From contig NC_092561.1 in NCBI RefSeq assembly GCF_037975245.1, positions 20,903,008 through 20,967,007 on the forward strand: a stretch of 64,000 nucleotides of DNA. The letters run 5' to 3'. Below, piece after piece: positions 1-11,652 of the stretch (position 1 is its first letter; every line of letters starts with the position of its first letter). The DNA comes from Apostichopus japonicus. Taxonomy: Eukaryota; Echinodermata; Holothuroidea; Aspidochirotida; Stichopodidae. A model generated the notes under the pieces. The model was not told the origin of the DNA, ran no database searches, and saw nothing but the letters and a program-made list of their open reading frames with translations. A program made the translations under genes and the position numbers.

Positions 1-143
1 ATACTTTTACTGATCACAAAATCAGATATTGAAGATTTGTCTTCTGGCAAACGGTTTGATTGTAAATAAGTAAGATTGCAACTTGAGATGAATTACTGTG
101 CATGCATGTATACATGTGCGGTTGGTACTCATTATAGACTATG

Positions 144-1448
144 CATGCTATATAAACATGTACAGTATATGCAGGCTATATAAACATGTACCGTATGCTA
201 TATAAACGTACAGTATGCATGCTATATAAACATGTACAATGCATACTATATAAACATGTACAGTATATGCATGCTATATAAACATGTACAGTATATGCAT
301 GCTATATAAACATGTACAGTATGCATGCTATATATACATGTACAGTATGCATGATATATAAACTTGTACAATGTATGCTATATAAACATGTACAGTATGC
401 ATGATATATAAACATGTACAGTATGCATGCTATATAAACATGTACAGCATGCATGCTATATAAACATGTACAGTATGCATGATATATAAACTTGTACAAT
501 GTATGCTATATAAACATGTACAGCATGCATGCTATATAAACATGTACAGTATGCATGATATATAAACTTGTACAATGCATGCTATATAAACATGTACAGC
601 ATGCATGCTATAAAATGTACAGTATGCAAGATATATAAACTTGTACAATGTATGCTATATAAACATGTACAGCATGCATGCTATATAAACATGTACAGCA
701 TGCATGCTATATAAACATGTACAGTATGCATGATATATAAACATGTACAGCATGCATGCTATAAACATGTACAGTATGCAAGATATATAAACTTGTACAA
801 TGTATGCTATATAAACATGTACAGCATGCATGCTATATAAACATGTACAGTATGCATGATATATAAACATGTACAGCATGCATGCTATAAACATGTACCG
901 TATGGACACTATATAAACATGTACAGTATGCATGCTATATAAACATGTACAGTATGCATGATATATAAACTTGTACAATGCATGCTATATAAACATGTAC
1001 AGCATGCATGCTATATAAACATGTACAGCATGCATGATATATAAACTTGTACAATGCATGCTATATAAACATGTACAGTATGCATGATATATAAACATGT
1101 ACAGCATGCATGCTATATAAACATGTACAGTATGCATGATATATAAACATGTACAGCATGCATGCTATATAAACATGTACAGTATGCATGATATATAAAC
1201 ATGTACAGCATGCATGCTATAAACATGTACCATATGGACACTATATAAACATGTACAGTATGCATGCTATATAAACATGTACAGTATGCATGATATATAA
1301 ACTTGTACAATGCATGCTATATAAACATACATGTACAGTATGCATGATATATAAACATGTACAGCATGCATGCTATAAACATGTACCGTATGCACACTAT
1401 ATAAACATGTACAGTATGCATGCTATATAAACATGTACAGTATAGCAT
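144..1448. repeat. 26-bp minisatellite, each unit with a TATA-like motif
   Basis: About 1.3 kb of a tandem repeat with a unit near 26 bp: CTATATAAACATGTACAG followed by TATGCATG or CATGCATG. Variants include ATATATAAACTTGTACAATG and shortened units that lack the TATA part. Almost every unit contains TATATAAA, ACATGT and GCATGC, so the array is rich in short palindromes. Reading frames through it on the minus strand (Tyr, Cys, His and Ile rich) are a by-product of the repeat and are not called as genes. Confidence 0.97.
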
Positions 1449-2924
1449 GCAGAAATCTATGATGGATTAATTGATACAGTAACCATCACAAATTATGGAA
1501 TTTATGATGAAACAAATCAACACAATATTATTAGCCCCAATCACTGCAACAGTAATTGTCACATAGTAATTGCTATATGTATACAGTACACTAACAGGAT
1601 AGGGAACAATTTTAGAGTTCACATCATGTGTAGCACTGATTTTTTCTCTCATTAAATACTATAGGTTTCTGTGTAGAAAATTGCTGCGTACATCTTTACA
1701 CTCGTATACGTAGAACTTGACCATGTTATATAGCATTTTGTGATCAATTATTCCTGAACATTATGTTAATGGTCAGCCCCCTCCCTTCCCCAAATATGCT
1801 AGGAAGTTAAATTTTGGTTACACACGCTCATGCAGCTTACTGCCACTCCAAAGGTAGTTTATAAACACTGAGGGTACAGTACTGAATTATCCTCAACAAT
1901 CCTAGGACTAACTTGAAGGATCAAAGCCTTTAGGAAGTTACTTTTGAAGATAACTTCGAGCTATTTTTGTTAACATGTAAACATTTACGGCCAATATGAC
2001 AACTGACAACCTTGAAAGGCACTACGATCCTAATCCAAAATCCATGACCATCAAAGTTCTGCTTGACTTGAAATTAATACTATAAAAGTTTGTTTTTATC
2101 TCAGTGACTTTAGATCTTTAATAAAACTTCTGTTACTTTCTAAAACTGTCATTGTGAGTACACTGGCGAGTAAGATGGATAATTTTACAATGAATATAAA
2201 TAATTTAATTATGTAAATAAGACAAACCTACCAGCCAGCTTGTAGCAATACCTGCTATATACAGGTGAAGTCAACTCAAGCCTGGACTGTATTGTTTACC
2301 TACCTCACAGAAACTTTATGATCTCATTACAAAATGTCAAGTACGCACCAACTTGCTACCATTGAATGCAAAACCACTCCATTGGTTGATAAGTCAATCT
2401 TAAGTCAAAGTGCCTGCCAGCCAGTTATTGTCTTGTTTTGGTTTCTGTCTTTTGTGTTGTTGTTTGTTTTATTTGTTGTTGTTTTGTTTTGTTTTCTATC
2501 TTTTTTCTCTTTCTTCCTTTCTTTCTGTCTTTCTTCCTTTCTTTCTCTTTGCTCTTTTTTATTTTTAAACTGAACTCGTAAACTTTCCAGCTGTTGTTCA
2601 CTATACAACTTTACACTATTCATGTACATTAACTTCCTGCTTTGGCATCCACACTGTGAGTACCAGTACAACCCATAAGGTTACAGAGCTGCAAGCTTGG
2701 TTGGAGAACAGTTCTGCATGTATATACTGTACAGTATATACAGTAAAAGGACTTTAAAGCTGTTTCAACCTTTAGGTTTCTTTCAAATTCTGGAAAGAAA
2801 CTGAACCATAAAAACAGGTTGCCATTTAAATATGCATGCCTAGAAACTTGTGTCATTTTCTAACATTTACAGCAATCTTTGCAAGTACACACAGAAACCG
2901 CTACTCATAAGTATGCCAAACCAT
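1449..2924. other. No recognised gene; pyrimidine-rich tract
   Basis: AT-rich unique sequence. Roughly 2430-2570 is a T/C-rich plus-strand tract made of TTTC and CTTT steps. Reading frames across it are low-complexity (Phe/Leu/Ser on plus, Lys/Glu/Arg on minus) and have no supported coding signal. It may be intron of the minus-strand PPP1R12 gene if that gene extends this far. Confidence 0.6.
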
Positions 2925-4268
2925 TGTACCTCATCACTAATCCAGATATTGTACCACATCAGTGAGCCCTATATATCATTGCCTCATCACTACTCCAGAT
3001 ATTGTACCTCATCAGCCTATCACTGTGCCTCATCACTAATCCAGATATTGTACCACATCAGTGAGCCATATAAACCACATCATTAATCCAGATATTGTAC
3101 CTCATTGATGAGTTAGCCACTTCCCTGCTCATAACTAATCCAGATATTGTACCTCATCAGCCTATCACTGTGCCTCATCACTAATCCAGTAATTGTACCT
3201 CATCAGTGAGCCCTTTCACTGTACCTCATCACTAATCCAGTTATTGCACCTCATCAGTAAGCCATTTCACTGCTCATAACTAATCCAGATATTGTACCTC
3301 ATCAGCCTATCATCGTGCCTCATCACTAATCCAGATATTGTACCTCATCAGCCTATCACTGTGCCTCATCACTAATCCAGTTATTGTACCTCATCAGTTA
3401 GCCATTTCACTGCTCAAAACTAATCCAGATATTGTTCCTCATCAGCCTATCACTGTGCCTCATCACTAATCCAGTTATTGTACCTCATCAGTTAGCCATT
3501 TCCCTGCTCATAACTAATCCTGATATTGTACCTCATCAGCCTATCACTGTGCCCCATCACTAATCCAGTTACTGTACGTCATCAGTGAGCCATATAAACC
3601 TAATCACTAATCCAGTTATTGTACCTCATTGATGAGTTAGCCACTTCCCTGCTCATAACTAATCCAGATATTGTACCTCATCAGCCTATCATCGTGCCTC
3701 ATCACTAATCCAGTTATTGTACCTCATCAGTGAGCCCTTTCACTGTATCTCATCACTAATCCAGTTATTGCACCTCATCAGTAAGCCATTTCACTCCTCA
3801 TAACTAATCCAAATATTGTACCTCATCAGCCTATCACTGTGCCTCATAACTAATCCAGATATTGTACCTCATCAGCCTATCACTGTGCCTCATCACTAAT
3901 CCAGTTATTGTACCTCATCAGTTAGCCATTTTCCTGCTCATAACTAATCCAGATATTGTACCTCATCAGCCTATCACTGTGCCTCATCACTAATCCAGTT
4001 ATTGTACCTCATCAGTGAGCTCTTTCACTGCTCATAACTAATCCAGATATTGTACCTCATCAGCCTATCACTGTGCCTCATCACTAATCCAGTTACTGTA
4101 TGTCATCAGTGAGCCCTATCATTGTGTCTTGTCACTACTCCAGATATTGAACCTCATCAGCCTATCACTGTGCCTCATCACTAATCCAGTTACTGTATGT
4201 CATCAGTGAGCCCTATCATTGTGTCTTGTCACTACTCCAGATATTGCACCTCATCAGCCTATGAGCCT
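2925..4268. repeat. Compound minisatellite, CCTCATCACTAATCCAG family
   Basis: About 1.3 kb of alternating related modules. One is CATCACTAATCCAG followed by ATATTGTACCTCATCAG or TTATTGTACCTCATCAG; the other reads CCTATCACTGTG or TGAGCCCTTTCACTG. The modules combine into a higher-order unit of roughly 80-90 bp. Divergence between units is clear (T/C swaps, CATAACTAATCC against CATCACTAATCC), so the array is older than the ones at 39-42 kb and 61-64 kb. Confidence 0.95.
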
Positions 4269-5013
4269 AGCGTTATTATACCTCATCAGCGAGCCCAATA
4301 CCCTGACCAATCCTCCACCCTGGGAATCCATTAATTCCAAGGGGCCTGAACCAACAGCCACAGCCTACAAACCTAACCTGCAGACTGTAATCCAATGATA
4401 TCACAACAGTCACTTTCTTAGGGGAAATTCCAGCTAAGAATGGTATGCATATCATACACTGTATTAGTCTTCCCATGGGGCTTGCATTCCTCAGTACTAT
4501 GACATCATACTCTGACAAGGTTTACACTTTGTTATTTATTACTGTGTACTGTCTGTTGCAGTTGGTTAATCCGTACAGTGGCACTGCATGCTGTAAGCTG
4601 CATTCCACAGTACAGTACTCTCTGTGTGGGCTCTGTAGCCTACTGCAATAAAACCATGTATGCAAGGGGGTTGCACAGGCTAGGCCAGTATAGATGTTCA
4701 TATAGTATTTCTACTTAGTGAGTCTGTTAATTGTTCGCATATTTTATTTCTATGGAAGGTAAAAACTTCCAGCAAATTATAAGCTTGATTCAAGAGGGAT
4801 TTTAAAAGTTACTGTAACAAATAAACAGATACTTAACAGACATTTTAGTACAAGTTTCAACAGCATGAGTATGACTATTGTACGTGTGTATAATTCCCCT
4901 TAAGTACAAGGCTCTAAGCACAAGTACAAGCTTACAAATTTTGCATTAAGTTAGCTCGGACTATACTACTATTGGAAATTCCCCTAGTACAGATAAGAGC
5001 ACAAATCCCCATT

Positions 5014-5151
5014 GATGAGTACTCACAGGGAAATATAAGTAACTGCCAGAATACAAACTTGTCCTGCCTCACTCGTCACATGGATGAGTACTCACAGGGA
5101 AATATAAGTAACTGCCAGAATACAAACTTGTCCTGCCTCACTCGTCAATTG
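5014..5151. repeat. 69-bp direct tandem duplication
   Basis: The segment starting GATGAGTACTCACAGGG at 5014 recurs at 5083 with an offset of 69 bp and near identity. As 69 is a multiple of three, the plus-strand frame stays open across both copies, but that frame has no recognisable domain. Confidence 0.9.
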
Positions 5152-8100
5152 CTTCAAGTCTGCAAAATAGTTTTAGACACAATTCAACTTGACTTCAGCG
5201 ACCTCAGTTCTGTATAATTAGATCCTCAGACATGTTACTTCCACTGTATGGTATATCCATAGATACATTAATACTGTACTACTACTACACCACTGCTGTA
5301 CTTATTGCACATGAGAACTAACAACAACTTTACCCTTGATAGAATCGCAACAGTTAGCTGACCAGGACGTCCACCGATGTATTTCTATAATTCATTAATT
5401 AGTAAATTCATAGATTAATAGGAAAAAAATCATAAATTTATGACTTTTACAAATCAGTATAAATGATCAGATAAACATTGAGAGCAACTCAAGGAATTCA
5501 TTCACTATTCAAAACAGCCTTTTTCCCTTTCCTTTGGGGGAGGGGGGTGGGGGAGGGAGGGTGAATTTGTTTTCTTACAGAAGCCTTCATTCTCATATAT
5601 CTACTAACAAACAAAGCGCAAAGTCCACATGTACCTAGAAATATCATTTAGCTAATTATTGGACAAACAATGATTTAAAATTGATTGGTTCTATAATTTT
5701 TACATGAGAAAATCAAAAGTTGGGTTTCAGACTGAGCAAAGAGCAAACCATTTATTATAAATTTGGAACAAACTGAAAACATGACAATTTACTGTTTATA
5801 CTTGTTCTTCAAAGTTGCTTAATTTCCAGCACTTCCATCAATTATTGATGACAACCAAAAAGAACAAATATCACAGAGTACTGTTACAGTATGTCGTTTG
5901 AGTCTTTTACATTTTTGCGTTACCGACAGTCTCTAACTGTAATTCTATGGTAAGTTGTGTCCAGTTACATACATATATATTGCACAGACTATACACAAGA
6001 CTCAAGGGAATTATTAGCATGTACATGCCAACTCCTATGGTTTGCTGTGAGACTCAGTTTTATCATGTCCTCTTTCATTGGGATCTCCAAAACTCACAAA
6101 ACCAAACCTTAAACCAGTCAAAAGATAAGAAAATCAGATTCATGTGTTTGGAGTCATCGATTATTCCAAGTTGTTGTTTTAAGGTCAAAACAATGGGTTT
6201 TATTTGACTGTAAAATCACCAGGTTGTGGGGGATTACACACTTTGCAGGAGGGGCTGGCAAATTGTCTGTATTGGTCTAGAATCTAAATGCATGAATGAT
6301 ATCACTCGACATAAACCACAAAAAGTGGTTTTAGAGAATAATTTAGTGCGTAAATCTCACATACCAATCTATGAGTTAAAATGATGACAAAGTATTAAAA
6401 ACACTAAGATTCTGTGTGCAAAAAGCTGCTTGCTGTACCTTGGCAGTGCATCACACTTTAAATGACCAATTTTGCATTGCAATATTTTGCTATGCAATGC
6501 CAGATAAATGATTTCCTGAGGTTCAGAGTGATCCAATTGAAATTGCAGATTTGTAAAACGAATTAGAGGTACAGTAGTAAGAACATGACGAGTGGGAATG
6601 AATGGACTGAACAGAAGGGGAGGGGGGAGGGGGACAGAGAGAAGAGGAACAAGTGGGGAGTCCTGACCGAAGGTGAACAATGAGAGATTGGGGGCATGTA
6701 AAAGTCTTGTACACCAAATTCACCTACAGTATGAGGGCTTGAACAAGTCCCAGGGAATTACAGATAATGAATCTTTCAATAGCCCTAAAAGCATTGACAG
6801 GCGATCAAGATCAGTCAACATCACATGACAAAAACCAGCTGAAATTAACGACTATCGATTCTAAAAAGCCTACGACATATCACTGTCAAAAGTCAAATTT
6901 TCAGCAATGCTGCATGGACGATCAAAGCGTCAATTAAAAAGGTCGGAGCTCCGTAGTAAAGTAGAACGGGACAATAAACCTTTAACATAAATACCTAGAG
7001 CAAACACTTGACTGTCACTTTTCATTATTCGTTTGTTAGAAAATTCATTTGAAGTTATTTCTTGCGACTATGAAAGTGGTATAAATCACAGACAACGATC
7101 ATACGAGTAGCTCGGAGGCTATGAGTCGACGTGATCACGCAAACTTTCTGGTAACTTGGCCTCGTGCGATGACAATTCAAACAGTATCGGAACCATCGTG
7201 CCGATGCCAGTGACATTTCTATGCGCACAGTCAATGAGCTCGAAGAAAGAAAAAAATCTGAAATTTATGTGGTATGCATACTACTGAACTTTGCCTTCTT
7301 CTCAACATTCAACCCAAAGCATTCATGTGCTTCTCATTAAAACCATTCCATCACTTAGAAGATACAAAGTAACATGAAACATAAATACATACATGTGCAG
7401 AATAACATTTATGTATTTTTATGTGCATTATTCATTATTTTCAAGATCAATGTCTGCAAATATTTTCATTGTAGGGGTTTCATGAACAGAAAGTTCTCTG
7501 TCTGGGTTTACCCACAGGTTAAAAGTCTAAATGCTTCCATATTCATCAAGTACTTTGTTGATTTTTCTATAACAGCACATCCTAACATGCACATACATAC
7601 TTTAGAGTGCAATATTTTTTTATTCTAGCTAAGAACAGGAAACAAAGACATTTTACTTCACAAAACTTTGAAATTCCACTTAGCCCCCAAAACACTTGGA
7701 GATTTTTGTACTTTTTATTGCTTGCAAGACTCCCCAAATGGATCACTTCATCATGTATCTTCAACAGAAGTGTTAAAGACCTAAGTAGAATCCTGAAAAA
7801 ATCACTTGTTACTGTAGTCTTACAAAGAGTGCATCAGGACCAAAACATTAGGCTTAAAACCTGGAAGCCTTTTACAACCCCAAAGTAATGTAAAATATTC
7901 AATTTTCACAAAATATCCTTCGTTACAATGCTACAGTTCATTAACATGGTAACTACGAGCAGTGTCACTAGGCAAAAGTAAAGTTCTACTTCGATCATCT
8001 CATGGGAAGGGAAGATCAAGAAGAACGGAATGATTTAATAACACATGACTTTAACATGGCTGGGCCAGAGTCACACAAAGTTATAATCCAACTTAACTTG

Positions 8101-8511
8101 AAAGGTAACTTGAACAGTACAACTTTTGGTGATAGATAACATGTGTAGACAACTCCATGGAAGGTACGGAAATTTCTACTAACTGTCCACTATCAGCATG
8201 AGACTACAGTTTAAGAAAATCGCACACTGTAGATTCTTTTCAAACGTCAGAAAATCATGTCTGTATAGGATTCTAAATCCCCTTGCTTGACCGATGAATG
8301 AAATGGAGTTGAGACCACCCGACCGTGACAGAATGAAAAGGGAAATTGAGTCACTCACAACAGTGAGCCCTGCCTAGAATTAACTGGATGAATGGAAACC
8401 ACAATTGTAAGGATGTGGCTGTGATGGACTGACAGTATAAACTATTTGTACAATTCACCTAGACTGAAATACTCAACCACAACTATTGGTGCCATACAGT
8501 AAAACTAATGT

Positions 8512-8725
8512 TCACTTGTGCACTGCACCTCCCTCCCCCATACTGTTCATTTGTGGGGTGGTGATGGGTCCGTTTTTTTAATTTCAATAATGGTTGTTAC
8601 AGTACTTAGTAAGAGTATGTTCACTTCTGCACTCCATCCTCCCCCTCCTCCCCCCCCCCCTCCACCGATACTGTACAGTTATGGGGTGGTGATGGATCCA
8701 TAATGTTTATTTCAATGATGGTTGT
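8512..8725. repeat. Imperfect direct duplication of about 105 bp
   Basis: Two diverged copies follow one another. Both contain a C-rich run, ATACTGT, TGGGGTGGTGATGG and TTTCAATAATGGTTGTT or its variant TTTCAATGATGGTTGTT. The second copy has a longer poly-C run near 8650. Confidence 0.8.
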
Positions 8726-9417
8726 TGGGAGCACCTTTTTGCTTTGAAGCGCATAGTTTTTAAAGTCACATTATGCAAGCCATTATATCAGTAATGAACT
8801 ATCCTTTTTTGTTAATCACACAATCATGATCATGTACTTCTTTTTTCTTTCTCATCTCTTTTGGGGGGGTGTGGGGGAAAAATATCCTGGCCACAGATAG
8901 ATCAACTTCAACAACCTAAGAGAACACAATTATAAGAAAACAAAGCAAAAGAATACCAAAGAGAGGATTACAGGTTAAGTAAAACTATTTGTAATCAGTG
9001 GGCTTTTTACTGAGTGATTGCAGAGGTCGGATACTATACAGGCTCAGTACTTTTATCTATATATATTATAGATATATGTATAAACACACTATTCCATTGG
9101 TTGCAACTCATTTCAAGTTTCACACCCACATTGAGTTCTCTTCACTATGGCGATCATCAGGTTGCCTTGCTACTAAGCTTGCACGGTTTCGAAAATAAAT
9201 TCAAGAAATGTTACTGGCTTCATGACTCTCTTTTTAATACACACGTTAACTAAACTGAAGTAAAAATGTCAAAAAGAAATGTGTTAGTGAAATGTTTTCT
9301 TAAAGTTTTAACATCACGTACACGTATTGTTTGTCTTGTGTTTACTGTACTTCACATAGTTCAAATTCATTTTCAGAAAAAAAAATTGTCCCTACTGTTA
9401 CTGTTACTTGTCATTTA

Positions 9418-9453
9418 GCCTTTGAAGATCCTGCTAGGATCGAAACGTCAGGC
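9418..9453 (+). other. Degenerate hammerhead-ribozyme-like relic
   Basis: GCCT (9418-9421) and AGGC (9450-9453) can pair as stem I. Between them lie TTGAAGA (the hammerhead core is CUGANGA), a GATCC/GGATC hairpin with a five-base loop (9427-9441), and CGAAACGTC with a two-base-pair, zero-loop stem III. The conserved C3 is T here, and the best stem II uses up core bases, so this is at most an inactive relic. Penelope-like retroelements are known to carry hammerhead motifs of this shape; no reverse transcriptase was seen nearby. Confidence 0.35.
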
Positions 9454-10969
9454 CAACTTACTTTTACACATTCAGAAAAAAATCACGGTCATCCCGATCA
9501 CCTGATGGTCTCGTCAGCTAGAAAACTACTCTGATAATGACAGTACAAGTAAATATTTACTTACTATTGTCTAAGAATTTCTGTTAACTAAGGAAGGAGT
9601 TGCTCGGTTGGTTGCTTGCTGTTTAACCAGCTAATGATGATAAAATAGAATTCGTTGGTTAACACAAACATTTTTTGCCCCAAATGGATAATCTTCCTAA
9701 ACATCTATGTTATTGTAATACCCTTCCGAGAAACTACAATCAATTGCGCTACCCCATATCCACGCTATTAAGATGTTACATTTTCGGAAATTAGGGCCGA
9801 GCGTAAACCCCATTATGACCAATTGGAGATCGTAAAAAAAAATAGCTTTACAATATGATTGGAATATATTCAGTAGTGGCTGACAAAGTGTTCGAAGGTA
9901 CCAAATTGTACGAGGATCTAGCCATGTTCGCAGGTGGTGTCTTGGCGGTAAAATAAATTTCTTTTCAAGGAGTGAAGAGAATTTAGCGTCTACACTTTCA
10001 AGTACAAGTTGAAAATATCCCTCGCAAAAGTGTTACAGTTTGAAACATGTGTTCATCAACGTAAACGAAAAACCAACTGAGAGATGCCTTGTCTGATAAC
10101 TGATAAGAAAATTAAATCTAATTAGCATACAAAGAAGAATTGTCCAACAGCAACATCTGTAATTTCCAGCCATGTATGCAACATTTTTACTCCTTTAATA
10201 TTCCTTTACTCAAGCCTGACGCCAGGTGTACAGTATCTTGTGAATATTGGGACTGGGATTGGTCTAATGTTACTCTGTTGTTCAACTCACAGAGCCCTGC
10301 TTAAATGTTTTCTCACTGCAAGGCCTGTGTTCTGGGCCAGCTGCCTACGCGGCTGTACATGTCGTATGGTATTGTGGATTGTGCAATGTACCTTTCAAGT
10401 TTATCAATCATTTTTTGAACACGAACTGTGCTCAATGGGTTTGAAAAGATTTTCTCCATATTCTCTACTGTTAAATTGAAGTTAAATAATAAGAACAAAA
10501 TAAATAGGACAAACACGTTGGATATAACAATTTATTTTGAACTGCATCTCGTCATTTGAGTGTGTACTTCTCACAACTACTAACATTGGCCACCAAGGTC
10601 AGTTCAATACTACAAGGTCACCTAACTGATTCATGCATATTAGGGCTGCATAGCCTAATGTTAGGCCTAGCTATCCACCCTCAAGTACTGGGAATGGCGT
10701 GTGCCGATCATAGCTGACAATGTCGTCTAGCAGAAAAGGTTTCTCTTGTTGCAATTTACTTTCATATTGCAAAAAGAACGGTAAATCGGGGAAACCAAAG
10801 TCAAAAAATGATGGATGGAAGCTTGAACTTTGTTTTTTCCACTATTTGCAATTCACATTTTGTTTTTTTTTTCGGTTTTTCAGTTTTTAGGTTTTCTTAA
10901 AATAAAAAATAGTACCGAAATTTGGTAGGAAAAAAACAATTTCGGTACTAAAACTTGTTTACCGTGCAA

Positions 10970-11652
10970 GCCTACTTGCTACATGTCTATTAAACCACAT
11001 GATAGAGCTGCATGGAGTGGGGTGAAATCCTTATGGTACCCAGTTTCCATCCTGTCCCCCCGCCCATTCCCAATATATTGATCCTCTGTACACACTAATC
11101 ACCCGTATAGACCCTACCTACACCCTTTTTTCTCACCTTGCTATGTCTATAAAACCACAGGATGCTGCTGCATGGAATTAGGTGAAATCCTTATGGTACC
11201 CAGTGTCCATCCTGTGCCCCCGCCCATTCCCAATTCATTGATCCTCTATACACACTCATCACATATAGACCCTACCTACACCCTTTTTCTCACCTTGCTA
11301 TGTCTATAAAACCACAGGATGCTGCTGCATGGAGTTAGGTGAAATCCTTATGGTACCCAGTGTCCATCCTGTCCCCCCGCCCATTCTCAATTCATTGATC
11401 CTCTATACACACTAATCACACATATAGACCCTACCTACACCCTTTTTCTCACCTTGCTATGTCTATAAAACCACAGGATGCTGCTGCATGGAGTTAGGTG
11501 AAATCCTTATGGTACCCAGTGTCCATCCTGTCCCCCCGCCCATTCCCAATTCATTGATCCTCTATACACACTAATCACCCATATAGACCCTACCTACACC
11601 CTTTTTCTCACCTTGCTATGTCTATAAAACCACAGGATGCTGCTGCATGGAG
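10970..11652 (-). repeat. 157-159-bp tandem repeat built on the PPP1R12 exon 2 end
   Basis: Five related units. Four well-conserved ones have their exon-like segments starting near 11136, 11294, 11452 and 11611, and a diverged one starts near 10973. Each carries, read on the minus strand, the last 41 or so bases of PPP1R12 exon 2 and its splice donor. The unit nearest exon 2 is the true exon end (11612-11652). The three intronic copies at 11136-11452 keep a donor that reads CAAG/GTGAGAAA. The diverged unit at 10973 has a changed donor. Confidence 0.9.

Larger units (their letters stand above)
4269..10965. other. Long stretch without a recognised gene
   Basis: Unique AT-rich sequence, possibly intron of the minus-strand PPP1R12 gene. 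I see a 69-bp direct duplication at 5014-5151, an imperfect direct duplication of about 105 bp at 8512-8725 around C-rich tracts, G- or C-runs near 5536, 8650 and 8865, and a ribozyme-like relic at 9418-9453. A hairpin near 10910-10950 has arms AGTACCGAAATT and AATTTCGGTACT. No further ankyrin or other MYPT exon was recognised on the minus strand. Confidence 0.5.

Noticed and set aside
302-1310. Minus-strand frames rich in Tyr, Cys and His
   Set aside because: By-product of the 26-bp tandem repeat with no start context or domain.
144-1448. CRISPR array
   Set aside because: Units are contiguous with no unique spacers, and the context is eukaryotic.
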